Positions 1-6,119 of a stretch of DNA of 8,889 bases are shown piece after piece. How positions within the stretch are numbered: the first letter of the stretch is position 1; each line of letters opens with the position of its first letter. The notes beneath the pieces were generated by a model. The model was not told where the DNA came from, did not search any database, and saw only the letters and a list, made by a program, of their open reading frames with translations. Origin of the DNA: an uncultured Collinsella sp. (lineage in GTDB: Bacteria; Actinomycetota; Coriobacteriia; Coriobacteriales; Coriobacteriaceae); contig CALFDL010000043.1 of the NCBI GenBank assembly GCA_937950415.1, positions 1 to 8,889 of the forward strand, in the 5' to 3' direction. The translations under genes and the position numbers were made by a program.

Positions 1-713
1 CTTCCCCGCTCGACCACGCCGTCGATGCAGATGGACATGCCGGTGCGAACGGCGACCAAGTCGCCAGGCTCAAGCTCGGTGGCGGCAACGCTCACCTCGG
101 TGTCGCCGACCACTTTTTGCGCCTTGTCGGGAACGTCGAGCAGCGAGTTAATGAGCTCGTTTTCGCTCATGGCACGCGTGTAGTCCTCGAGCAACTCGCC
201 CACGTTGAGTAGGAACATCGTCTGGCCCGCGGTATTGACGTCGCGCTTAACAAACGAGATGCCAATAGCCGAGGCGTCGAGCACGGGGACGGTCAGGCGC
301 GGTTGCGCGAGCTCGTGGAGAGCGGCGCGCAAAAAGGTCATGTAACCGGCCACGACAAAGATGGCACGCAGCGGCGTAGGTAGGAACCAGCGGCGCGCGT
401 AGTGGGCGCCGATAAGTGTGGCAAGATCCATGACGAGCTTGTGCTTGCGTGGCTCAAGCTGCATCACGTAACCCGTCTTTGCGTCGGCAATGGCCTGGGC
501 ATCGAGCGCACCCAAGGCGTCGAGCACGCCCGCACGACACTGCTCATCATATTCGAGCGCCATCTGGCCGATACGGCCATAAACGCGCACCTTGTGCACG
601 CCGTCGATATCGCCGCTGAGCTTAAGAAGTGCATCGAGATCGCTCTCTGGCACAGGACCCGCCAATTGAAGACGGGTCCTGCCGGGGATCTCGTTAATAA
701 TCGAGAATCTCAT
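1..713 (-). CDS. Heavy-metal-translocating P-type ATPase (P1B-like), N-terminal part, truncated by window edge
   Basis: The 237 codons visible form the N-terminal third of a membrane pump that would use ATP to move a transition-metal ion across the cytoplasmic membrane. Residues 1-78 resemble a degenerate heavy-metal-associated (HMA2-like) domain: IPGRTRLQL near residue 9, then a GVHKVRVYGRIGQMALEYD stretch, with no CxxC metal site. Hydrophobic segments follow at about 111-130 and 141-175. They include LDASAIGISF and the family-typical LNVGELLEDYTR (169-180). Residues 217-232 (GDLVAVRTGMSICIDG) are the actuator-domain motif of P-type ATPases, although the usual GE-x-IPVDG is altered here. The phosphorylation and ATP-binding domains and the metal-specificity motif in the membrane lie outside the window, so the ion cannot be named. 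The ATG at 713 gives the HMA-like start directly and lies 18 bp after the stop of the small upstream gene, with only a weak TAGG ribosome site. It is probably cotranscribed, and perhaps translationally coupled, with that gene. Confidence 0.88.
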   Translation of the reverse strand, partial: MRFSIINEIPGRTRLQLAGPVPESDLDALLKLSGDIDGVHKVRVYGRIGQMALEYDEQCRAGVLDALGALDAQAIADAKTGYVMQLEPRKHKLVMDLATLIGAHYARRWFLPTPLRAIFVVAGYMTFLRAALHELAQPRLTVPVLDASAIGISFVKRDVNTAGQTMFLLNVGELLEDYTRAMSENELINSLLDVPDKAQKVVGDTEVSVAATELEPGDLVAVRTGMSICIDGVVERG

Positions 714-731
714 AGTTTGTGCCTAGGAGCG

Positions 732-977
732 TTACACGGCTGCCTCGTCAGCAGCGGCCTCGCTCTGGGTGATGTAGGCAGCCTCGGCAACCATGTCGTC
801 GACATTGGCCTTGGCCTGCTCGACCATGTCCTGGTAGCAGTTCTTGACGCGCATACCGCACGCGATGCCCTGCACGCAGGCGTTCTTTACCGGGGCGCTG
901 GTGAGCAGCTTGATGCCGGCCGTACCAAGCAGAAAACCGCCACCGACAAGCAGGGTGTTAAACGTCGACTTCTTCAT
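732..977 (-). CDS. Small DUF6110-like membrane protein
   Basis: This is an 81-residue protein. Residues 7-27 (NTLLVGGGFLLGTAGIKLLTS) form one hydrophobic, glycine-rich segment, followed by a probably helical tail with DMVAEA at about 61-66 and an acidic, Ala-rich end. The pattern of a GGG-x-LLGTAG-x-KLLTS segment, then a conserved Arg/Lys-Asn stretch and an acidic D-x-x-AEA motif matches what I recall of the DUF6110 family. Those proteins are short, of unknown function, and often sit next to HMA2-type metal ATPases. The family call is from memory and not checked. Three cysteines (34, 40, 47) lie just after the membrane segment. The ATG at 977 is chosen because a strong AGGGAG ribosome site lies 7-8 bases upstream. 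A GTG at 1052 would add 25 Cys/Lys-rich residues but has no such site. It likely acts with the ATPase that follows 18 bp downstream, perhaps as a small partner or metal-handling subunit (inference). Confidence 0.72.
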   Translation of the reverse strand: MKKSTFNTLLVGGGFLLGTAGIKLLTSAPVKNACVQGIACGMRVKNCYQDMVEQAKANVDDMVAEAAYITQSEAAADEAAV

Positions 978-993
978 GTTGCTTCTCCCTTTT

Positions 994-1049
994 GCCGCAC
1001 AAGCGCGGCATGGTGCCTTAGCACCCGAGTTCATTAGTTTGCTCGAGCA
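994..1049 (-). promoter_or_regulatory. Structured 5' leader of the DUF6110/ATPase operon
   Basis: Three short dyads lie between the putative promoter and the ribosome site of the small gene. Read on the minus strand they are the 10-bp palindrome TGCTCGAGCA (1040-1049), the hairpin GGTGC-TAAG-GCACC (1012-1025), and the hairpin GCCGCG-CTTG-TGCGGC (994-1009, one G-T pair), which ends just before the AAAAGGGAG ribosome-binding stretch. No T-tract follows, so this is not a simple terminator. It does not match a riboswitch class I can recognise. The dyads are seen directly; a regulatory role is inference. Confidence 0.35.
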
Positions 1050-1057
1050 CACTTTTG

Positions 1058-1097
1058 AGACTAGTTTAGTATAACTATTTGGTCAACTATGGCTAAC
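1058..1097 (-). promoter_or_regulatory. Candidate promoter and operator of the DUF6110/ATPase operon
   Basis: This AT-rich patch stands out from the GC-rich surroundings. On the minus strand there are two overlapping candidate sigma70 promoters: TTAGCC (1091-1096) with TATACT (1068-1073), spacing 17; and TTGACC (1081-1086) with TAGTCT (1058-1063), spacing 17. The TATACT version has the better -10. A 16-bp motif GTTAGCCATAGTTGAC (1097 down to 1082) covers the -35 region and matches a motif in the ABC/AraC intergenic region at 13 of 16 positions. A second dyad, TAGTT-6-AACTA (1062-1077), overlaps the -10. The arrangement would suit a repressor. Confidence 0.5.
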
Positions 1098-1100
1098 TTT

Positions 1101-1139
1101 TTGAAAACATGCGGTCCAGACCGCCCGGTACTCGGCGGT
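1101..1139 (-). terminator. Candidate terminator after the ABC operon, with two competing hairpins
   Basis: Downstream of the second ABC gene (stop at 1201-1203), the minus strand reads ACCGCC-gagtaccg-GGCGGT (1139-1120) and, overlapping it, GCGGT-CTGG-ACCGC (1124-1111), followed by ATGTTTTC. The second hairpin with its short T-run resembles a weak intrinsic terminator. The first hairpin shares the GCGGT arm, so the two cannot form together. Termination may be partial, leaving some read-through from the ABC genes into the metal-ATPase operon. Confidence 0.4.
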
Positions 1140-1200
1140 TCACCCACCACGACGCAAATCCGCACTCCCACGGGTATCCGCCCCCGCCCTTGCCACAGTC

Positions 1201-2958
1201 CTACAGCTGCCAGTCCGCCGACTCCTTTTGCAGCGCAACCATGCGGGCGAATTCTCCGCCTGCTGCCTTGAGCTGCGCCGGAGTGCCCTGTTCGGCAACC
1301 ACTCCATCCTTGAGCACAACGATTTTGTCGGCATTTTCCACCGTACGCATACGGTGGGCAATAACGATAACCGTCTTACCTGCAAGCAGACGGGAGAGCG
1401 CCTGCTGCACCACGGTCTCGTTCTCCACATCCAAGCTTGCCGTCGCCTCGTCCAACAGCACGATGGGCGCGTCCTTAAGCAGCGCACGAGCGATGGAGAT
1501 GCGCTGGCGCTCGCCGCCGGAGAGCTTGGAGCCGTTCTCGCCGATCATGGTGTCGTAGCCCTGCGGCATACGACTCACGAACTCATCGCAGTTGGCGGCA
1601 TGTGCGGCAGCCAAGACTTCCTCATCGGTGGCGTCACGACGCCCGAGGCGGATGTTTCCCATCACTGTGTCGTCAAAGAGCAGTACGTCTTGGAACACAA
1701 TGGCGTAGTCGCGCAGGAGTACCTCGGGATCGACGCTCGCAACATCCACGCCACCCACGGTAACCTTGCCCGCGGTGGCATCCCAAAAGCGTGCGGCCAG
1801 GCGGCTCACCGTAGACTTACCGGAACCCGAAGGACCGACCAGCGCCGTAACTTCGCCTTCCTTGGCGGTAAAGCTCACATCGGTAAGAACTTTCTCGCCG
1901 GCGCGCCCGTCCTCGCCCGCACCATAGCCAAATGCCACGTGATCGAACACCACATCGTGGCCCGCGGGCTCAAATTTCTCGCTGCCCCGCGCCACAGGCT
2001 CTTCCATGATGGAACGCATGCGCTTGGCAGACGACTCGGCGACGAACAGCTCGGACATTAACATTAACGCCTGGTCAAACGGCGCATAGATACGGCTCAC
2101 CATAAGCAGGAAGGCAAACATCACCAAAAAGTCGACCTGCCCGGAGGCGACCATCGCAGCACCCGTGACCAGCGTAGTGGCAATGCCCAGACGCAGGATG
2201 GCAAAGGCGGAGTTGACCAAAAGCCCGTTAGCGAGCTCGCCCTTGGTGGTCTCGCGCTCCTCGGCATCGATCACAACGTTGAGTCCCTCAAGATAATGGG
2301 CCTCTTGGTTGGTGGCGCGGATCTCGCGAACGCAGTCGAGCGTCTCTTGAATCGCCTCGGTAACCTTGACCTTCTCGGCGCGCACGCGATCGAACACCGG
2401 AGTCATGGGGCCGCGTGTTAGATACAGCACGGCAAAGGCCACGGGAACGCTCCAAAACGCCGCGATCGCCAGCTGCCAGCAAAAGAACAGCGACGCCACG
2501 AACACAATGGCGCTTGCGATGATGGCACCCCAAAGCTCTCCCAGCACGTGGCTGTAGGCGTGCTCCATGGCCTGGACGTCACCCATGATGGTCTCGGTTA
2601 AATCGGCCAGATCACGACGACCAAAAAACGACAGCGGCAGTTTGCGCAAGCGCTCGGCAATCTCCATACGCTGCTTGCCGCACTCCTCGTAAAAGATGCA
2701 GTAGGTGTAGTAATACTGCTGCCAGTTAGAAGCGAAGAGCAACACAAAAAAGACCAGGAGGCCGCCCACGATCGGCAGGGCATCCGGCAGGTCAGCCCCG
2801 CTGGCGAGGTGTTCGACAAAACCGGCCATAACCAGGAATAAAAAGCCCATGCCGGCCATGGTAATAAGATTGGTGAGCGTGGTCCAGAAAATGCCGCGTT
2901 TTACGCCGGCGACGCCTTTATCGGATAGGAAATACTTCTTTTGGAATGAGGCGAACAT
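1201..2958 (-). CDS. ABC transporter, fused permease/ATP-binding half-transporter (second subunit)
   Basis: The 585-residue protein has an exporter-fold (type I exporter/type IV) transmembrane domain at about 25-310 with several hydrophobic helices, then an ATPase domain at about 335-585. Nucleotide-site motifs are complete: Walker A GPSGSGKST (375-383), Q-loop Q423 in VFQDVLLF, signature LSGGERQR (479-486), Walker B IVLLDEAT (499-506) with catalytic E504, D-loop SLD (508-510) and switch H535. Length is normal for a half-transporter. Its ATG follows the stop of the first ABC gene with no base between (TAA then ATG). Its ribosome site AAGGGAGG lies inside the end of that gene, so translation is probably coupled and the two proteins probably form a heterodimer. 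The substrate is not evident. With an AraC regulator next door, an IrtAB/YbtPQ-type siderophore system is one option; export of a peptide or drug is another. Confidence 0.92.
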   Translation of the reverse strand: MFASFQKKYFLSDKGVAGVKRGIFWTTLTNLITMAGMGFLFLVMAGFVEHLASGADLPDALPIVGGLLVFFVLLFASNWQQYYYTYCIFYEECGKQRMEIAERLRKLPLSFFGRRDLADLTETIMGDVQAMEHAYSHVLGELWGAIIASAIVFVASLFFCWQLAIAAFWSVPVAFAVLYLTRGPMTPVFDRVRAEKVKVTEAIQETLDCVREIRATNQEAHYLEGLNVVIDAEERETTKGELANGLLVNSAFAILRLGIATTLVTGAAMVASGQVDFLVMFAFLLMVSRIYAPFDQALMLMSELFVAESSAKRMRSIMEEPVARGSEKFEPAGHDVVFDHVAFGYGAGEDGRAGEKVLTDVSFTAKEGEVTALVGPSGSGKSTVSRLAARFWDATAGKVTVGGVDVASVDPEVLLRDYAIVFQDVLLFDDTVMGNIRLGRRDATDEEVLAAAHAANCDEFVSRMPQGYDTMIGENGSKLSGGERQRISIARALLKDAPIVLLDEATASLDVENETVVQQALSRLLAGKTVIVIAHRMRTVENADKIVVLKDGVVAEQGTPAQLKAAGGEFARMVALQKESADWQL

Positions 2959-4785
2959 TTAGGCCTCGCCTCCCTTCGTGACGGCGGCATCCGCGGTCGC
3001 TGCAGTGATTTTCCAGCTCGCGGCCTGTTCGTATTCGGCCCACATCTTGGCATACAGGCCATTTTGGGACAGCAACTCGGCATGGGTACCCGACTCCTGC
3101 ACGCTGCCCTGGTTGAGCACCACGATTTGGTCTGCGCCCACCACGGTCGAAAGCCGGTGCGCAATCATAATGACCGTGCGACCCGCCGCCAGCTTGCTAA
3201 AGGCGCGCTGAATGAGCGCCTCGTTCTCGGGATCGGCAAACGCCGTGGCCTCATCGAGCACCACGATAGGCGCGTCTTTAAGGATCGCGCGGGCGAGGGC
3301 CACGCGCTGGACCTCGCCGCCCGAAAGATATGCTCCGCCGGCACCGAGCATGGTATTGATGCCCTGCGGGAGCTTGGCCACAATGTCGTCGCACTGAGCT
3401 GCGGAGAGGGCCGCACGCACTTCGTCGTCAGTGGCCGTAGGCTTGGAGGCGCGCACGTTATCGGCAAGTGTTTGCCGGAACAGCTGGTTGGTCTGGAACA
3501 CGAAGGCGACCTGGTCCATAAGCTCGTGCGGATCCATATCGCGAACGTCCACACCGCCTACGAGCACTCGACCCGAGGAAACATCCCAAAAACGCGGGAT
3601 CAGGCTTGCGCAGGTTGACTTACCGCCACCCGAGGGACCCACCAGGGCGAGGGTGCTACCAGCGGAAACGCTAAAACTCACATGGCTGACAGCAGGTGCT
3701 TCGGCACCCTCGTACGTAAAGCTCACGTCCTCAAATCGCACGTCGCCGCCGGCAGGGTGCTTGGGTTGGGCGGGCACGGAGAGCTGCTTGGAATCCATGA
3801 CGCTTCGAATGCGAGCCAGCGAATCAGCACTCATCTGAGAGGCCTCGCCCACAAACATGAGCTTGGTCATGGCCGTCGGCACCACGGCCGAAAATATCGC
3901 GTAAAACGTGAAGTTGACCATAAAATGCGCGAAGTCCGTCTCACCCGGTGCCAACAGCAACGCCACGGGCAACAGGAATGCCACAAGACCATTGAGCGCG
4001 GTAAGGTTGAGTACCTGCGGACCTCGGCAGAACGTGCCCGAATAGTTTTGTGCCATGTCGGCGTATTCGGCGATCGCATCGTGGAAGGCCTTAAAGGAGT
4101 AGACCGTCTGCTGAAACACCTTGACCACGGGGATGCCGCGTACGTATTCGGTGCCGGTCTTGTTCATCTTGACCAGCGCTCCCATGTAGGCCTTCATAAA
4201 CTCGCCGCCCTTGCCGCCCATCATGGTGGCCATGGCGCCAAACGAAACGACGACCGAGATAAGGCATGCCGCCCCCAAGCGCCAATCGAGGGCGAAAAGC
4301 AGCACGAGCAAGCCTGCGACCATGGCAGTGGCGCCGGCGATATCGGGCAGCATGTGCGCGAGCAGGGTCTCGGTGGAGGCGGCGCATCCGTCTACAATAC
4401 GGCGCAGCTCACCGGTGGCGTGCGTGTCAAAGTAGCCAAGCGGCAGCTTAAGCAGGTGCTCGCTCGTAGTCTTGCGGATATTGGACGCGCAGCGAAACGC
4501 AGACAGGTGCGTACACATGAGCCCCACGAAATAAACTACGATGCTTGCCAGGGCAAAACCCACGGCCCACCAGCCATACATCGCGATATCGGTGGCTTCA
4601 CTCCAGTTAGGCGCCACAGCGATAAGCTCTCGCGCGACAAACCAGATGCACACGTACGGTCCAAAGCTCAGCAGCTGCGAGAGCGCCGAGAGCGCCATGC
4701 CCAAATACGTTAGGAATTTGCGGTCGCCGGCATATGCAAGCAGCTCGCCGATACCGCCGCCTTCACTTTTTGATCCCTTTGCCAT
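2959..4785 (-). CDS. ABC transporter, fused permease/ATP-binding half-transporter (first subunit)
   Basis: The 608-residue protein is the first gene of the ABC operon. Residues 22-330 form an exporter-fold membrane domain. The stretch LLKLPLGYFDTHATGELRR (111-129), then TETLLAHMLPD (138-148), is typical of half-transporters of the IrtA/YbtP-like kind as I remember them. The ATPase domain (about 345-585) has Walker A GPSGGGKST (383-391), Q431 in VFQTNQLF, signature LSGGEVQR (487-494), Walker B IVVLDEAT (507-514) with E512, and switch H543. The D-loop is FADPENE where the partner has the commoner SLD form. Both subunits keep the catalytic glutamate and histidine, so neither ATP site looks degenerate. 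The ATG at 4785 is preceded by AAAGGA at a 5-base spacing. A short polar tail (588-608) overlaps the ribosome site of the next gene. The substrate is unknown: siderophore import or export of a small molecule both fit. Confidence 0.92.
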   Translation of the reverse strand: MAKGSKSEGGGIGELLAYAGDRKFLTYLGMALSALSQLLSFGPYVCIWFVARELIAVAPNWSEATDIAMYGWWAVGFALASIVVYFVGLMCTHLSAFRCASNIRKTTSEHLLKLPLGYFDTHATGELRRIVDGCAASTETLLAHMLPDIAGATAMVAGLLVLLFALDWRLGAACLISVVVSFGAMATMMGGKGGEFMKAYMGALVKMNKTGTEYVRGIPVVKVFQQTVYSFKAFHDAIAEYADMAQNYSGTFCRGPQVLNLTALNGLVAFLLPVALLLAPGETDFAHFMVNFTFYAIFSAVVPTAMTKLMFVGEASQMSADSLARIRSVMDSKQLSVPAQPKHPAGGDVRFEDVSFTYEGAEAPAVSHVSFSVSAGSTLALVGPSGGGKSTCASLIPRFWDVSSGRVLVGGVDVRDMDPHELMDQVAFVFQTNQLFRQTLADNVRASKPTATDDEVRAALSAAQCDDIVAKLPQGINTMLGAGGAYLSGGEVQRVALARAILKDAPIVVLDEATAFADPENEALIQRAFSKLAAGRTVIMIAHRLSTVVGADQIVVLNQGSVQESGTHAELLSQNGLYAKMWAEYEQAASWKITAATADAAVTKGGEA

Positions 4786-4804
4786 GAGATTCCTTTCTAA
4801 CGGC

Positions 4805-4833
4805 TTGAGAGTTAACCGTAATCAACTTATCAT
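4805..4833 (+). promoter_or_regulatory. Promoter of the AraC-family gene
   Basis: TTGAGA (4805-4810) and TATCAT (4828-4833) are separated by exactly 17 bases and each matches the sigma70 consensus at 5 of 6 positions. Transcription would start near 4840, giving a leader of about 60 nt before the TTG start at 4900. This is the clearest promoter in the window. Confidence 0.65.
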
Positions 4834-4857
4834 TGATATGTTAGCCATGGCTCACAA
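4829..4857 (-). promoter_or_regulatory. Candidate promoter of the ABC operon, back-to-back with the AraC promoter
   Basis: On the minus strand TTGTGA (4857-4852) and AATGAT (4834-4829) are 17 bases apart, each with 4 of 6 consensus matches. It is weak, so it may need an activator, which would suit an AraC-type regulator. Its -10 overlaps the -10 of the AraC promoter on the other strand, so the two polymerases would compete. Confidence 0.35.
4839..4856. promoter_or_regulatory. Palindromic candidate operator between the ABC and AraC genes
   Basis: The 18-bp sequence TGTTAGCCATGGCTCACA is an inverted repeat with one mismatched pair and a perfect 10-bp centre (AGCCATGGCT, 4843-4852). It sits at about +1 of the AraC promoter and between the -35 and -10 of the ABC promoter, so one bound protein could act on both genes. 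The inner 16 bases match a site at 1082-1097 at 13 of 16 positions. A weaker relative, GTTAACCGTAATCAAC (4811-4826), lies in the AraC promoter spacer. The GTTAGCC half also occurs inside DtxR/IdeR boxes as generally described; that resemblance is only suggestive. Confidence 0.5.
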
Positions 4858-4899
4858 TCGAGCCAGGCGTGGACGTTTCTGCAAAGGAAGGGGACGCTT

Positions 4900-5904
4900 T
4901 TGAAAATGCATCGGGCCGCGACCGACATAACTGAGCTCTACGCACCACAGTTTGAGCAGTTTGGCCTGGAGCTTTCCGGCAAGGGCGCCGTCTTTACCGG
5001 CGAGGTGGCAAACGACCGGGCGCACGGCCGCGCATGGATCATGCCTCTCTCCCCTGCCTGCATCGTCATGGAGCATTTCATCACCCCGACGCACGATATG
5101 TACCTGGCCGAATACACACCCGAGCCATACGCCTGCATGTGCGAGGTCAGCGCGCCCACACTTACATGCATGCCCGAGGCTGGCATAACGCCCGCGAACC
5201 TTAAACCATTGCATGGACCGTGGCCAAACAATGCCGTTTGCAGCTTTATCCAAGATAGCTGTGGCGAGGAATTAAGCCCATTGTTTGCAGGGCAACTCTA
5301 CCACTCACGCTCGGTGCTCTTTTTGCCTGGATATTTTGACGAACTGGAGCACCGCTATCCCACCGAGTTCGCGGGAATCTTTGAGGCGTTTGCCGAGCCA
5401 TGGCACGAGGAGGCGACGTCTGCCATCTGCCACACGCTGCGCCGGATTAACGAGGACCGCGCCCGCACCGTAGGCGGACACGTCTATATGCAGGGCATCG
5501 TGGAGACCATGGTCGCGGAGCTCGCCTGTTCGCGCGCGGCCCACAAGCAGGCGCGGCAGGCGGCAGACACACGCGTCAGCATAACCATTGCCGAAGAAGC
5601 AACGGCAATGATTGAGCGCGCGCTCGACAAAGGCAGACGTGTGGGTATCAACGAGGTGGCCGAGAGGCTCTACACAAGCCGCTCCAAACTATGCGCCACC
5701 TTTAAGGCCCAAACTGGCGAGTCCCTGGGCGCCTACATACGAAGGCGTCGCATGGAGCGGGCGCAGGACCTTTTGGCAGATAGCTCGCTTACGATAGCGC
5801 AAGTGGCAGAGCGTCTGGGCTACCCTCAGCAAGCCGCCTTCGCCCAAGCCTTCAAACAATACACCGGCACCACCCCCACCACCTGGCGCTCCCAACATAT
5901 ATAA
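4900..5904 (+). CDS. AraC-family transcriptional regulator
   Basis: The 334-residue protein has a C-terminal AraC DNA-binding domain with two helix-turn-helix units: about 247-272 (INEVAERLYTSRSKLCATF) and about 296-322 (IAQVAERLGYPQQAAFAQAF), ending in the family-typical YTGTTPTTWR. The N-terminal 220 residues are a probable sensing or dimerisation domain that I cannot assign. They contain an unusual number of cysteines (54, 79, 81, 90, 114, 121, 177, 210), including CMC at 79-81. The start is taken as TTG at 4900 because the purine-rich ribosome site AAGGAAGGGG (4884-4893) lies 6 bases upstream. An ATG at 4906 (two codons later) would be about 12 bases from it. It is divergent from the ABC pair across 114 bp, the common layout for a local activator, and so probably regulates those genes and itself. 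The ligand is unknown; a metal, siderophore or redox signal is speculation from the cysteines and neighbours. Confidence 0.9.
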   Translation: MKMHRAATDITELYAPQFEQFGLELSGKGAVFTGEVANDRAHGRAWIMPLSPACIVMEHFITPTHDMYLAEYTPEPYACMCEVSAPTLTCMPEAGITPANLKPLHGPWPNNAVCSFIQDSCGEELSPLFAGQLYHSRSVLFLPGYFDELEHRYPTEFAGIFEAFAEPWHEEATSAICHTLRRINEDRARTVGGHVYMQGIVETMVAELACSRAAHKQARQAADTRVSITIAEEATAMIERALDKGRRVGINEVAERLYTSRSKLCATFKAQTGESLGAYIRRRRMERAQDLLADSSLTIAQVAERLGYPQQAAFAQAFKQYTGTTPTTWRSQHI

Positions 5905-5905
5905 A

Positions 5906-5934
5906 GAATGAGGGCGCCAACGGCGCCCTCATTC
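5906..5934. terminator. Strong hairpin terminator after the AraC gene, possibly bidirectional
   Basis: A perfect 13-bp stem, GAATGAGGGCGCC paired with GGCGCCCTCATTC, with the 3-base loop AAC, begins one base after the AraC stop codon. On the plus strand no real T-run follows (ACCAAATTC). On the minus strand the stem is followed by TTTATAT, so it could also stop transcripts arriving from gatB. Its GGCGCC core recurs in a second hairpin at 6035-6055. Confidence 0.7.
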
Positions 5935-5980
5935 ACCAAATTCAATCCAGCCCACCTGACCCGAACGGCCGAGTCGTCAC

Positions 5981-6116
5981 GGAACCGAGGGGCCGGGCGC
6001 AGGGCCTTGCCTCTCAATGAGTTCCGCACGAACAGGAGGCGCCAGTGGCGCCTCCGTCGTGAGTCAGGACTGTCCGAAATTGAGAGGCAAGGCCCTGTGC
6101 CCGGCCTCTCGGTTCC
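5981..6116. repeat. Long imperfect inverted repeat (38-bp arms) enclosing a GC-rich hairpin
   Basis: The arms at 5981-6018 and 6079-6116 are reverse complements at 36 of 38 positions. They begin GGAACCGAG and end TTGCCTCTCAAT in the left arm. Both mismatches (5990/6107 and 5999/6098) would be G-U pairs in a plus-strand RNA but A-C mismatches in a minus-strand RNA. The 60-base centre holds a second hairpin, GGAGGCGCC-AGT-GGCGCCTCC (6035-6055). The element ends 3 bases before the gatB stop codon, within the convergent gap between the AraC gene and gatB. No coding frame is evident. It could be a dispersed repeat, a decayed miniature element or a large two-way terminator. No target-site duplication was found. 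Confidence 0.75.
6035..6055. terminator. GC-rich hairpin, candidate terminator for gatB
   Basis: A perfect 9-bp stem, GGAGGCGCC / GGCGCCTCC, with loop AGT lies in the centre of the long inverted repeat, 65 bases past the gatB stop. It resembles the stem at 5906-5934 (both have a GGCGCC core). Neither strand has a clear T-run after it, so termination efficiency is uncertain. Confidence 0.4.
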
Positions 6117-6119
6117 CGC

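Noticed and set aside
402..1037. Plus-strand open frame of 211 codons
   Set aside because: It runs antisense through both the metal ATPase and the small DUF6110-like gene, which have stronger evidence on the minus strand.
978..1052. GTG start at 1052 adding 25 residues to the DUF6110-like protein
   Set aside because: The ATG at 977 has a strong AGGGAG site at ideal spacing, and the extension would consume the structured leader; the extension does not fit the usual short length of the family.
1228..2061. Plus-strand open frame of 277 codons
   Set aside because: Antisense to the ATPase domain of the second ABC gene; no family motif and no convincing ribosome site was recognised.
3682..4713. 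Plus-strand open frame of 343 codons
   Set aside because: It lies antisense within the first ABC gene, is rich in His/Arg/Gly with no recognisable motif, and arises from the codon bias of the real gene.
5981..6116. Insertion sequence ends
   Set aside because: The arms enclose only 60 bases with no transposase, and I see no flanking target duplication, so it is left as a repeat of unknown nature.
5905..6119. CRISPR array or tRNA in the convergent gap
   Set aside because: There are no regularly spaced direct repeats and no cloverleaf or tRNA arm signatures; the structure is inverted repeats only.
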